From assembly GCA_028023455.1 (NCBI GenBank), contig JAQFVV010012416.1, forward strand, positions 7,941,967 to 8,005,966: a DNA stretch of 64,000 nucleotides, in the 5' to 3' direction. The position numbers and the translations under genes were made by a program. This document shows positions 46,901-57,979 of the stretch, piece after piece. Origin of the DNA: Epiperipatus broadwayi. Taxonomy: Eukaryota; Onychophora; Udeonychophora; Euonychophora; Peripatidae. How positions within the stretch are numbered: the first letter of the stretch is position 1; the number at the start of each line of letters is the position of its first letter. The notes under the pieces were generated by a model that worked only from the letters and a program-made list of their open reading frames with translations, did no database searches and was not told where the DNA came from.

Positions 46901-48007
46901 GCAACTAATATTGACATTAATTAGCATGTAAAACAGGATGATTTCATCTCTCAAAATTACTTTATAATTGCTTAGCAAAAAGTATATTCTGAACTAAATT
47001 ATAAAGTAAAAAAACAACAAATGGCTATTTCTTAAAATAATTTGCAATTTCTTATTATGAGCTTATGAGTGATAACTGCAAAAAACATTAGAATTATGAG
47101 ATAAAAGCAAAAAAAATAGCATTAAACATGAATATTGGAAAAAGACTAGAGAAATGTGTAATGACTTTTTTAAGAAAAGAACATAAAGATATATGAAATG
47201 AAATTAGGAGCTAGCATATTAAAGAGTAAGCATGGAAGAAGTCTTTTGGTAGAAATAAATTAAAACCTCAAGAAAATATGCCTAAAATACTTACAAAGTA
47301 ATTGTGTGAGCTAGACATATTTATTTATAAGATAGAGATTTGTTCATTTAATAAAAGAGCATAATAAACAATAGAGTAAATTATAGAGACTTTTATAATG
47401 AATTAAGAGAAGATGCAAAAACAAATGTTATCATCAGGAAAAGTAAATGAATTAAAAGTCTCAAATAAAGATAAACTGGACACATTTCTAAAAGAGATCA
47501 TGATAGATATGCAAATTTATACCCTAAGCTAGATATTAGATTATTAAAAGAAATAAAGAAGACATGATAGGAATAAAAATCAATACTTATTTTATAGAGG
47601 GTAAATAATGATTGAAAATGCTTTAATATATATAATGTACAAATTAGATACTGCAAATAATATAATAATTTGAAAAGCTTAAACTAATTTAAATAGCCTT
47701 GTACAAATTGTAAAATATTTTATCCAATACTATATTTATGAAAAACTGACTAATTTTTGCAAGACATCTGTTTTGACTTAATGCTATAATAGAAACCAAT
47801 CTTACATCAAACATAGCAGCTTAATTTTTATTTAAATGCCACTAATACAATCCATTTGGTGTTAAAAGATTCAATCTTTAATTAAGCAGTCTTATTTTTT
47901 AATAAACTCAATTCCACAAATACTTATATACAAAAATTCATTTTTCCTAAAGAATCTTAAATGATATTTAAAACATGAATTTGCTATTTTTGATGCTGTA
48001 TTGATCT

Positions 48008-48207
48008 CTCTAGTACAGCAGTTCTCAACCTGTGGGTCATGACCCCTTTGAGGATCGAATAACCCTTTCACAGGAGTCACCTAACAATCAAAACACATAT
48101 TTTTGATTCATAACAGTAGCAAAATTACAGGTTGGGGGTCACCACAACATAAAGAACTGTATTAAATGGTTGCAGCATTAGGAAGGTTGAGAGCCACTGC
48201 TTTAGTT
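48008..48207. mobile_element. SPIN-type hAT MITE with 8-bp TSD
   Basis: The element is 48016-48199 (184 bp). It starts CAGCAGTTCTCAACCTGTGG and ends with the complement of CAGTGGCTCTCAACC. It is bounded by CTCTAGTA (48008-48015) and CTTTAGTT (48200-48207), which share the central TA of Buster-type hAT targets. Internal blocks GTCATGACCCCTTTGAGG, CCCTTTCACAGG and GGGGGTCACCACAACAT match the non-autonomous SPIN elements known from tetrapods. No transposase is present; it was mobilised in trans. Confidence 0.92.
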
Positions 48208-49762
48208 GAGTACTCTAGAAATGAGTTTATTTTTTATAGTAATGAAAAAAATGTGTTAATTCATAAATGGCACTTTTAGACTTCATATTGCTTTAATTAT
48301 GAATTAGTATACATATAAACAAAAAAACTATGATTGTAACTTAAAGCAAATGAATGATTGTGTGTTGTTGTATATTTATGCACACAACATATGAAAACAA
48401 TCTGTACAGACTAAAACATCACTAAAGCACAAGAACATTGTGTACAAACTTGAAAACAATCTTACATTATGGCTATGTTACAGTTTAAAGAAGTCAAGTA
48501 GCATTTATGAGTAAATTGTTAATCAGATTTTATATCAGTAAATTCTAAGGTTTAAATAATAATTCTTATCAACAAATATATTGCAGAGAAAATTGCTGAT
48601 ACAATCTTTAAAAGAATCTGTTATTCTTCATATTTTTGTGTTTTTTCTTAAAATAATTATATACACCTTGACTCTCTGTAATTGACTGCAATGGACTTTG
48701 CCTTGAATAGATGTAGCATCCCCTTGACTGACTGACATTTGATCTTTGATAATTCATGTCCTTTCTCCCCATTTTTTGGTGTTTTTTCTTGATGTTGATA
48801 CTACGAATGTATTTTTTTCTTAGATACCTGTAATACCTAATCTATTGTATAAAGTGGTTGAATTGCTTTGAACTACTGCCCAGTTGTAGAATATCAAAAT
48901 ATCATTGTAGCCTCTATGGCCTACTGCTGCAGGTGACAGAATGTGGTCCCTGCACAGGTGGATCATACTTTCATGATTTAATAAAGTTGCTTTGAAACAT
49001 AAAACCAATGTGGAATTCTGTAAGCAAAATAGAGAATTAAAATCAAAAGTTCATTGACTAGTCAGAAGGCTGATGAATGAGTGGTGGATTAAAATTGAGT
49101 TAAAAGTCAAAGTAATACCAGAAAATTATAAAATCAATAAATCACACTTTAATATAAAAATGAAGGTATGAAAGTATTTTGATCATCTTTTAATTAATTA
49201 TACAAATGCAAGAATATTCCATTTAATGATATATCCACTTTTAGATTTTATCAGAGATATGCAACAGGTAAAAATAAAAATATTTTTTTTTTACTTTAAA
49301 AAAATGTAATGTCTAAATGTGATTCTATGAGACATTTTCAAGTATGTTTCTGCTTTCTTACTTTCAAAACTATTTAAAATTTTAAGTATAGATGGAATTC
49401 ATGAAACTTTTCCAACTGATTTTATGAATTCTTTTATGTATTCTATGAGAGTCAAAAGAGTAAAAAACTATACCAAAGACAGTTTCAAAAGCTTTTAGTG
49501 AATGGATATCTTCTTGGCTTTAGCTATATGAATGACTATCAGAAACCTAGTGTTGTTTTAAAGAATCACAAGCATTATGGATACAGTTTGTTGCCAAAAA
49601 TATTACTAATCAAATTGCAATTTTTAATCTAATTACTCCAAGGCATTTATATTATCTAATCAATGATTATTCATATTATACTGCTTCTATATGGTGGTAT
49701 AAAAAAATGTGTTTTGTTGTTGAAAGTATTTTAAATAAAATCTGGTATGATATAAATATATA
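48208..49762. other. AT-rich spacer with one protein-like fragment
   Basis: A minus frame at 48820-49008 (HLCRDHILSPAAVGHRGYND ... TTLYNRLGITGI) has non-random composition and ends in an A-run on the minus strand near 48800. It may be the end of an unidentified retroelement. Nothing else is supported. Confidence 0.3.
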
Positions 49763-49856
49763 TGATCACTAGATGGAGCTTTATCAATATCTCCATACAA
49801 GCTTTGTATACATAAATGCTGAGAGAGACAGAATTCAATATCTCTTTCATTGTCTC

Positions 49857-49906
49857 CACCTTCAGATCAGCTGATTTCAAGCTAATTGGCTATCATCGTT
49901 GAAGGG
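49857..49906 (-). ncRNA. Hammerhead ribozyme, family C minus arm, C3/U4 mutated
   Basis: On the minus strand helices I, II and III and GAAA are intact, but the core reads ACGATGA instead of CTGATGA (49899-49893). Probably inactive. The three family C motifs each differ, so their consensus is a complete hammerhead. Confidence 0.72.
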
Positions 49907-49921
49907 TAAACTAGTCCCTAC

Positions 49922-49968
49922 CCTTCACTGATGATAGCCAATTAGCTTAAAATCAGCTGATCTGAAGG
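49922..49968 (+). ncRNA. Hammerhead ribozyme, family C copy 1, G12 mutated
   Basis: Identical architecture to copy 2 with perfect CCTTCA/TGAAGG helix I and perfect ATCAG/CTGAT helix III. The GAAA box reads AAAA because G12 (49949) is A. Loss of G12 normally abolishes cleavage, so this copy is probably inactive. Confidence 0.75.
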
Positions 49969-50341
49969 TGGAGACAATGAAAAAGATATTGAATTCTGTC
50001 TCTCTCAGGATTTATGTATATAAAGCTTGTACGGAGATATTGGTAAAGCTCCATCTAGTAATCATTAAATGCAAGCTATAAGCAAGTTAACAAAATTTAT
50101 AACTTGTTTTGTTTATCATAAATGTACCCATGAAGGTTTTTGCAATGATATATATATTGCAGAGGCCTTTACTATATGGTGAAACTGAACTGTTTTCAGT
50201 CCCATATACCTGTCTAGTTTGTTTAACTGGATTTGAGGATATTTACGTATCTGAAAAATTCATGCTTGCAAGTTGATAAAAGCTTTTTTCATAAATGCTG
50301 AGGTTTAGAGTCAGTGTTTAGATCTAGTTTCTAGTCTCTAC

Positions 50342-50388
50342 CCTTCACTGATGATAGCCAATTAGCTTGAAATCAGCTAATCTGAAGG
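50342..50388 (+). ncRNA. Hammerhead ribozyme candidate, family C copy 2 (intact core)
   Basis: CTGATGA (50348-50354), a U-U mismatch, helix II AGC/GCT with loop CAATTA, GAAA (50369-50372), helix III ATCAG/CTAAT (one mismatch) and C50382 (triplet AUC). Helix I is six Watson-Crick pairs, CCTTCA (50342-50347) with TGAAGG (50383-50388). Predicted cleavage follows C50382. Confidence 0.82.
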
Positions 50389-50589
50389 TGGAGACAATGA
50401 AAGAGATATTGAATTCTGTCTTTCTCAGCATTTATGTATAAAAAGCTTGTATGAAGATATTGGTAAAGCTCCATCTAGTGATCATTAAATGCAAGCTATA
50501 AGCAAGTTAACAATTTATAACTTGTTTTGTTTATCATATATATATATATATATATAAAGACTTCAAACCATTCAACAAAATATGGATAA

Positions 50590-50850
50590 ATCCATGTTAG
50601 GAGTAACAATAAAGGATCAAAAATGAAATACATTGATGAGAGAACAAACAATTGTTACTGACATCATTAAAAAAAATTGAGACACTGAAGTGAAATTGAA
50701 CTGAACATATCACTAGAAGTGATAATAATAGATGTACAATTGAAATCTTAAACTGGATTCCAAGAGACTGTAAAAGATCTAGAAAGAGACCACATGTGAG
50801 ATGAATGGATGAAATAAAGTGTGCTGGAGTTGAAAATCACATATATGTAC
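50590..50850 (+). pseudogene. RTE-type LINE 3' terminal remnant
   Basis: The plus-strand translation contains REQTIVTDIIKK and, further on, NWIPRDCKRSRKRPHVRWMD. This matches the C-terminal REQTGVTD...W.PRD.KR..GRP..RW segment seen in the RTE copies at 54.2 and 62.7 kb. Frameshifts and stops throughout. Confidence 0.6.
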
Positions 50851-51123
50851 AGGTTTATAATTTTATCAAATAAATTGTATTAATGAGTGACTTAAAATTA
50901 TCTTATTGTTATAACATTAAAGAATAAACAATTTTCATCTAAAAATGCCCTATAATATTTTAAACAAAGATTGTAAGACCAATGATATGTTATTCAGCGT
51001 ACTGATTTTGTTAATATTGGATATACAATTGCATATCTTCATGGGATTTGCCTAAAACTGGTGTAAAATAATATACTGTACTTCCTAAAAAGTATTTTGT
51101 AAATTTTAGCATACACTTTAAAA

Positions 51124-51300
51124 AGATCAATACTGACGGCGCTCATTGCTAAGACATGGCTGAAAATTAATTTTAAGGACAAAGTGGCTTTATTGCTCGG
51201 AGATTTATAGAAAGTTCGAACTCCAGAACCGCGAGAGCCAGAATTGATCCTGGAATCTTCCAACCCCAAGTTGGACACATTATCGCTACGTCACACCGCG
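51124..51300 (-). mobile_element. SINE family 2, minus copy a
   Basis: On minus: CGTAGCGATAATGTGTCCAA as a degenerate head, GGATCAATTCTGGCTCTCGC as the B-box zone, GGAGTTCGAACTTTCTATAA and CCGAGCAATAAAGCCACTTT as the tail. Confidence 0.65.
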
Positions 51301-51317
51301 CAGAATAAAAAAGACTA

Positions 51318-51445
51318 ATGGCTTTATTGTTCGGGAGTTCATAAGAAGTACGAGATATGCGAGCGCAGAATCCGATCTTGGGACTTCCTGATCCCTAGTC
51401 AAACGCTCTACCACTGCGACAAACTGCGCAACGATGAGGCTTAAT
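51318..51445 (-). mobile_element. SINE family 2, minus copy b
   Basis: On minus: TCGCAGTGGTAGAGCGTTTG (good A box), GATCGGATTCTGCGCTCGC (B-box zone), TACTTCTTATGAACTCCCGA, ACAATAAAGCCATTAGTC. It lies head to tail with copy a. The retained CpGs suggest modest age. Confidence 0.7.
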
Positions 51446-52456
51446 ATTGACGTCATTAAAAAAAAAGAAATATTTGTTGAAGAGATTAAAAAATAGTATT
51501 TCAAACGGTCAAAAAACCACAGTTATATATTTGCCTTGTGTTCTATGCATTATTTTTTATAATCTGGGTAAAACTCACTTCTAAAATTATGTTCTTTTAC
51601 GACTGTCTATATATTATTTTTTTCCCTATACAGTAATTAGAATAGTTTATACTCATTTATGAGTGATATCAAATGTATAATAATAAATACCACATACACG
51701 AAGAAATCAAAAAATTATTTACGCACAGACATTAGCATTATAAAAACATTTATCATTTGCCTTACCGAATTTACAAAAGCTTAACATTTTGTGTATGCTT
51801 TTATTCGTATAAATAATTATTAAGATACTTAACTCTTCTATTTATGTGGAAATTAGTTAAATATCCAATCAATTGCTTTCTTTAACAAAAAATATTTTTC
51901 TTATAGAGTAATGTTTCAGTTGTTGTTGTTTTTTATAACTTAGGTTGAGAATGGTAATCGGCTTATGTGGTCTAATGTCTTACGCTGTTATTAATAAAAA
52001 TACTTCAGCTATTAATTTATCTTCAAAAAGAAATTACAATAATTACATCACTAAGGTTGAATTTACTATTACTTTAGAAGAAAAAAATTAAAAGCTTTTA
52101 CATTACTTATAAGACTTATGTTTTTATATTATATAAATGAACTATAAGACTTAAAAATAAATCTATATATATATTGGAAATATATAAATACCGTGTTTTA
52201 TTAAACATCGTTAGAAGTTTAAAATACTTGTTTATGCATATATGCATATACACATATTTATAAGCATTTATAAATATTCAATTATAAGATTACGTATATA
52301 CACATATATGTATTACATATGTGTATGTAATAATTGGAATAGTAAAGTTCTAAGTGCTAGTTGTATTGATGCCGTACATATTAGTATCAAAGTAATCAAT
52401 ATTGTAGAAAAAATTAATCATTTTTCATCCTCACTTCATAATAATTTTATGAATAG
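51446..52456. other. AT-rich DNA, no gene seen
   Basis: No ORF or repeat recognised. Composition is similar to other possibly host-derived spacers. Confidence 0.3.
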
Positions 52457-52562
52457 TACCCTGTGCGACCGACATGGGATTCGGAGATCTCAAGATTAAT
52501 TCTGGCGTTCGCAGTTCTGCGCTCGAATTTCTCATGAATTCCCAAGCCATTAGCATTTGTAT
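52457..52562 (+). mobile_element. SINE family 2, plus copy
   Basis: GATTCGGAGATCTCAAGATT (anticodon-side), TTCTGGCGTTCGCAGTTC, CGCTCGAATTTCTCATGAAT and CCCAAGCCATTAGC follow the family 2 order. The head is shortened. Confidence 0.65.
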
Positions 52563-54180
52563 GTATATATATATGTAGTAGATTAGATGATGATATTTAT
52601 TAAGGTGGACATCAAATCAACAGAGCTGTTTATACAAGTGTCAGTCAGATTAGCTTATAATTTGAACGTCCACGAGTTAATTTTATATTCATTTTTTTAA
52701 TATCTTTGTAAAATAACACTTAAATATCAAATATATAAAGATCAAACTATAATTTTTCAAAGGCTAGCTACATTAGCATTAAAGTAGTTCATCTTGCAGA
52801 TGAAATATGCATCGATTTTTTATGCTATCCAATATTTTATATAAGTAGTAAATTAGACAGATTTCATCACCAGTGTGAATGTCTTTGACACTAGAGACCG
52901 TTACTTAGAAGTTTATCACTCCAATTACCATATATTATTATTCTGTATTATTTGATATTTACGTACTTTAATATTTGGTTGTTTGCTTACAAGGTTATTA
53001 AAAACTAAATAGAAACTACCACTGCCATGTAAACTTATCCAAATCAATGTAAATAAGTCTAGAGCTTTGACATTCACTTTAATAAATATCATTATCTAAT
53101 CTACTATCAATATAAAATCATGATTCAGAGAAGAAAATAGATTAACATATGGAAGAAAGTCTGCAACTTTCTCATAAATTTTGAGGCATTTAGGGTATTA
53201 TGAAAACACTTCTAGCACTTTTGGCTTGTCTTTACTATTTTCAGTTATCTATAATTCTACTTTACCACATGATATTTTGTTTGTAGAAATTATTTCTAAA
53301 GCTATTAGTTTCAAAACAAATCTGAAAATGTCAGTGATCTCATACAAATATCACTGTAAATTTAAATATGAATGCAAGCTGGCAATTTCTGATTGGTTGC
53401 ACTATAATACAAAAAATTGATAGTGTCACTGATTGGTGGATTATTTGGCTTCAGAAATTTCAATGTGTGTTTCATCATTTTGTATTGCAAAAAAAAAAAT
53501 TATAATTTTCAGTAATTTATTTACACATTTAAGTTTACTTATACAACATATTTGTAAAATATTTATTTAAACTATGTGATTGCAATTAGATTTTATTTGA
53601 AAATATTTTTTTAAGAAGATAACTCATAAAAATATAATTGCAGATAAAGTAGAAATTGTTTTTACTGGCTAAGAAAAATTGTTTTCATAAATGCTGGTAC
53701 AAGATTTTTTGTAAAATGTTAACAATAATGAATTTAATTTTGAATTTTTTTTATTTGTATTCTTTTATGATATTTTAACTAAAATTAGGAATAAAATTCA
53801 AAAAAGAAATATTTCTTTCAATACTTTTGATGAGTAAACAATATTACTATCCAACATGATTAAAATTGTCACTAGGATCTTTCAAATAAAAATGGGAAAA
53901 TTGGATTTTAAATAAGTTGATTTTCATCTTTAATTTGAGTAACTTAAATAATAAAGATCAGTGCATTAATATATAATGATTGAATGAAAGAAAAGTTATT
54001 CTTTTTTTCTGATTGCATCTTCCATCTAGTTATGAAAAGATTTAAAAATAAACTGTCAATTGGGGAAAAATGAAATGACTAATTGACTAATACCTAGACA
54101 ATTTATTCTAATTTAAAATCACTGTTAACAAAAAATATATAGGCAGTGTCATTAAAATCTAGAAATAAGATGTACTTGAA
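52563..54180. other. AT-rich spacer, no gene seen
   Basis: A 79-codon frame at 53181-53420 has no recognisable content. No repeats were matched. Confidence 0.3.
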
Positions 54181-54187
54181 AAACCTT

Positions 54188-54595
54188 AATATATATATAT
54201 ATCATTATCATCAGTATTTTTAATTATCATTGATCCACTTTAAGATGAAGTCACTCCAAGTTCAATCCATCTCCTCTGATCTTTAGACTCTCTTCTCCAT
54301 CTCACCCCGCACACTTCCTTCTTTCATACAACTAACTCATACATGGTTCCTTTCTAGATCTTTTACAATCAATTTTAAGATTTCAACTGTCCATCAATTA
54401 CCGTCTCTTCTAGAAATATGTCCAACCCAAATCCATTTTAATTTTTTAATTTTTTCAATGACATCAGTAACACCTGAGTGTTCTCTCACCCACATATTTT
54501 GTTTTTGATCTCTTTTTGTTACTTCTAATAGACATCTCTCCATTTTTTAGTGAATAATCTGAAGTCTTATATTGCTCTTTTGTTAAGTATAAATA
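54188..54595 (-). pseudogene. RTE-type LINE 3' end (minus)
   Basis: The DNA aligns with the copy at 62.56-62.95 kb (ATCTTTAGACTCTCTTCTCC, TAGAAATATGTCCAACCCAA, TCACCCACATATTTTG). On minus it encodes the C-terminal REQT-like to W-I segment, with stops. It ends toward 54.2 kb in a TCATTATCATCAGT stretch resembling the short ATG/ATT-type tails of RTE elements. Confidence 0.7.
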
Positions 54596-54675
54596 TGTAT
54601 ATTCATTATTAAAAACCAATTGACATTTAGTCCCAATATTAATAACAATTTCAAATTGTTGTCAAGGCAACCTCC

Positions 54676-54723
<48 letters not shown>

Positions 54724-54730
54724 ATATTAC
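54596..54730. repeat. Partial copy of the 37.7-kb repeat followed by a TA run
   Basis: TTATTAAAAACCAATTGACA ... CAAATTGTTGTCAAGGCAAC matches one arm of the 37.7-38.27-kb element. A (TA)n run occupies about 54681-54728. Confidence 0.7.
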
Positions 54731-54789
54731 TTTACCATTTATTGCTCAAATTATTAAACATCATTATATTAGTGCTATATAATTTAATA

Positions 54790-55649
54790 TACACCTGGGT
54801 CTCTTTTTACGTGGACTTATTTAACACGATTTTGAAGTTACGTGATTTGTGTTTCACCGGAAGTCGATCTCCGATAATGTGCTATTACTTTAAATAATAA
54901 ATTTTGCGCACTTATGTTATATTGAAAGTAATAGCACATTATTGGAATTCGACTTTCATCTTAGTAATTTTAATATTTTCAGTGCTTTATAATAGTAAGA
55001 TTTTATGCAATAATGAAATTAAAATCATGATTTCCACATTTTATGTATACACATATTAAATTTTACAAAATTATAATGTAAATTTGTTCAAACATTGTTC
55101 ATGTTAATTTTGCATTTTAAATCACATTTTGTTTTTGCTTTTTAAAAAAGAACGTAATCAATTATTATTTTTTTATTAATGACACTAATCATTAACGTGC
55201 TCTTAAATTCCAACGAGAGCTAAATGGTTATATGTCTGGATATTGCGAGCTTCATAAACAATTAATAAAATCACCATCTCAAAGATTAATTACTAATTAC
55301 ATTGTCACTAGAAAATCATAATTAAAACGTGTATAAAAATGTAAATTACTGTACTGTAAATTATGCATAAAAATATATTATTTTGAATAAAATTAAATAT
55401 TATAGTTACAAAAAGTTGGTCTTGTATCAATTTTTTTCAAATTTGAAATTTTTTATTAGTCATATTTCCTTTTTTTTTTTTTTGCGTGAATTTTAAAGTA
55501 ATTTTATATTGGTGCTTTGCTTTTATGCGAATTTTGAAAAATCACAAACTGCACCCCCCTTTTTCAATGTAAGTTACATCTATTTTTCTGCGATTTTGTT
55601 TGCGCATGTTTTCTGAGGAACCTATCGTGTAAAACAAGACCCAGGTGTA
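54790..55649. mobile_element. pogo/Tigger-like non-autonomous DNA transposon, TA target
   Basis: Terminal inverted repeats CACCTGGGTCT (54792) and AGACCCAGGTG-type (GACCCAGGTG, to 55647) are flanked by TA on both sides. The 3' end TGCGATTTTGTTTGCGCATG, then TTTTCTGAGGAACCTATCG, resembles Tigger-type ends. A 31-bp inverted repeat (54857-54955) sits near the left end. No transposase ORF. At ~860 bp it is a deletion derivative or MITE. The pogo/Tigger assignment rests on my recall of end sequences. Confidence 0.7.
54857..54955. repeat. 31-bp-arm inverted repeat
   Basis: AAGTCGATCTCCGATAATGT ... ATTACTTT pairs with AAAGTAATAGCACATTATTG ... TCGACTTT across a ~35-bp loop. It lies inside the pogo-like element. 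Confidence 0.8.
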
Positions 55650-56444
55650 TATGACAAGGACTTGAAATTTAAAAATTGCTCAGATCATAATTAAGATTAG
55701 GATTGTTTCTTTCAATTAGTCAGCCTACAATTATACTATATAAATTAGGTATGAGGAAATTAATAGCTAAAGAGTAAACGTCCTAAGTTATTCTGGATTG
55801 TCAGATAAATGTTAATTCTCTGATTGTAAAAACAAAATTCCATTAAGGAGAATGACATATATACACAGTCATCAATTTTCCTTTTATCCAGCCTGCTAAG
55901 TTATCAATATGAGCATTAACTTATATTTCTTAGAGTTTCTTGTTAAGCATACAGTATGTGATTAATAGGATTCATGAAAGAAAGTATAATTTTTTTCTTC
56001 TATCATTATTCAAGATGAAACAAGATGGCAAGAATTGTCAGATGATTATTCTAAATAGTTAACTTGTTCTAACCCATTTATTTATTTTCTATTCTTCTGG
56101 ACATTAACCATTCTTCTAAATCAATTACAGTCATCTTTAAGCTAAACAACAATTAAAACTTTATTTTAAAGTGTGAAGTGTAAAATATTTTAATTAATTA
56201 ATTAGTAGACTAAATATATTATATATATAAAATGTTGAGACTAATATTTAAGACTACCATGGTTTACATGTTATATAAATATATAAAAATGCATTTCTTT
56301 CATTTCAAATACTAGAGTCAAAAATAAGTAACAGAAAATATATAGTGGCTAATTTTTTTATCAGACATATAAAATTAGAAAAACAGATTAACTTTGGATT
56401 CAAAACCTTAATAGGATGAAACTTTTAAATCATTTGTTTCATTA
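55650..56444. other. AT-rich spacer, no gene seen
   Basis: Nothing coding or repetitive was recognised. Confidence 0.3.
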
Positions 56445-56954
56445 GTATAATATAAATATGAAAATACTATACAGAAAAAGAATCAGAATTAAAACCAATT
56501 CTTTTTTTATGTTGCACTTCAAGTATACAATATTCAAATATGTTTAAAAATACATATATACAAGCAACAAAGATTACAAATTATAAAATTATTATATAAA
56601 AGCCTTTTTCGGCAAATTATGTTTTTTTTGCCCTTTTCAATATGTCTCCACGATTTAAAGCACATACAGTGACATCTATATCAATACATGAGAGAAGATA
56701 GATAAACAAATGAATTGAGGGGAAAAAAAACACATAATAGATCATGTCAGATATCCATTTGTTTATCTATCTTCTCTCATGTATTGATATAGATGTCACT
56801 GTATGTGCTTTAAATTGTGGAGACATATTGAAAAGGGCAAAAAAACATAATTTGCCGAAAAAGGCTTTTATATAATAATTTTATAATTTGTAATCTTTGT
56901 TGCTTGTATATATGTATTTTTAAACATATTTGAATATTGTATAATATAAATATG
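56445..56954. mobile_element. Near-perfect palindromic element with 16-bp TSD
   Basis: GTATAATATAAATATG lies at 56445-56460 and 56939-56954. Inside, 56524-56943 is a palindrome with ~190-bp arms and a ~50-bp centre; the arms differ at only a few positions. A one-sided ~63-bp extension (56461-56523) lies on the left. This tail-plus-palindrome design with a TSD longer than 10 bp is the same as in family B, though the sequence is unrelated and no hammerhead core is visible. Confidence 0.85.
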
Positions 56955-57882
56955 GTAATTGCTATATGAATAGGTATAGCCCATGAAAAACTTATTGCTT
57001 ATTTGGATGGCTGTCTAATAGTGTAACATAGTATAGATTATTTCTGGTAATACATACATTATGCTGAAGTTACTAGAATCATGGAACACCTAATTTTGGT
57101 GTATTTTGTATCTCACATAAATTTTTGCTATTATCTAGATTTGGATCATTTGCCTTTTATTTTTGTATTTCAGATAATTTTCTGAAATATGTTTATACAA
57201 AACAAAGAAAAAAAATCAAAATTAAATAAAGTGGCCTATGGAAAAGCTTATTAATTAACTCTAAAGAGTATTCATTACCTTCAAGCAATGAAACTACATT
57301 CCTGATATTAGTTAGGGAAATCAGCAATAACATAATCAATTTTAATATTATAGCAAACAAAGAGTAAATCTTTAGAGTTGTTTCTTTGAAAGAGTATAGA
57401 AAGAATAAGTCAGAAAGATGTATTCTGAAATTTAGAGTCAATCAAAAAAGATTATCTTTATGAAAATTATATATTAGAAAGTAGATTGGGCAAACACTTA
57501 GCAGTAGAAAATTATAAAACCTATCTTAAAAATATTTAAAAAAGGATGATTTTAATGAGAGAAATAGCTTTGGTTATTTTAAAAGCATAATAAGCTTAAG
57601 AAATATGATTTGCTTTGATGTGACCTTTCTCATAACAAATAATTGATGATTTTAATACATAATAGTTCCATAAATTATATATGGTACAAAGTTTTAAAAG
57701 TATTCAATATTAATTTATTAAATTATGTTTGTTTGGATATTTAGGTAATAGTGGTCCAAAACCAAGTAATAATACTTTATTATATTGGAGTAATGAATTT
57801 ACATTTTTGATTTAAGATAAATAGATGTATCTAATTGGTGACATCACAATAATATATCTGGCATTCATGTTCAGATTTTGAC
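56955..57882. other. AT-rich spacer, no gene seen
   Basis: The 82-codon minus frame at 57193-57441 is Leu/Ile-rich and unassigned, and is probably chance. Confidence 0.3.
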
Positions 57883-57979
57883 CAAGCGTTGGTGGTTGAG
57901 GGGTAAGCACAAGATGCCCTACAAGCAGTTATTCCGCGTTAGCGGGTTTGCTTCCCAGCAGATGCTATGACACATGAAA
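57883..57979 (+). mobile_element. tRNA-derived SINE, family 1
   Basis: GCGTTGGTGGTTGAGGGGTA, then TACAAGCAGTTATTCC, a B-box-like GCGGGTTTGCTTCCC and GATGCTATGACACATGAAAT. It runs into a TA stretch. No clear TSD. Confidence 0.75.

Larger units (their letters stand above)
46150..47560 (+). mobile_element. Very degraded LINE RT, interrupted by a palindrome
   Basis: KGISNYRPINHL is encoded at 46319-46354 (RT motif 1). TGGATTGTAGATCAAAAAAG and the following bases at ~46515 correspond to W-I-D-Y-x-K-A-F-D-S with a frameshift (motif A). After the palindrome at 46.7-46.9 kb, CAGGATGATTTCATCTCTC at ~46935 fits Q-G-D-S-L-S (motif B). The order is correct, so this is one LINE split by the later insertion. 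No open frame survives. Confidence 0.55.
49763..50540. mobile_element. Family C ribozyme element: palindrome plus 420-bp tandem unit
   Basis: The palindrome (49763-50064) has arms of ~135 bp ending GATCACTAGATGGAGCTTTA. The right arm continues to ~50330 and then restarts at 50336 with the same CTACCCTTCACTGATGATAG, so two ribozyme motifs in direct order lie exactly 420 bp apart (CTGATGA at 49928 and 50348). The second unit ends in a TA run. Head-to-tail units each bounded by a hammerhead are the hallmark of retrozymes and other circular-RNA-derived repeats. No ORF is present. Confidence 0.85.
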
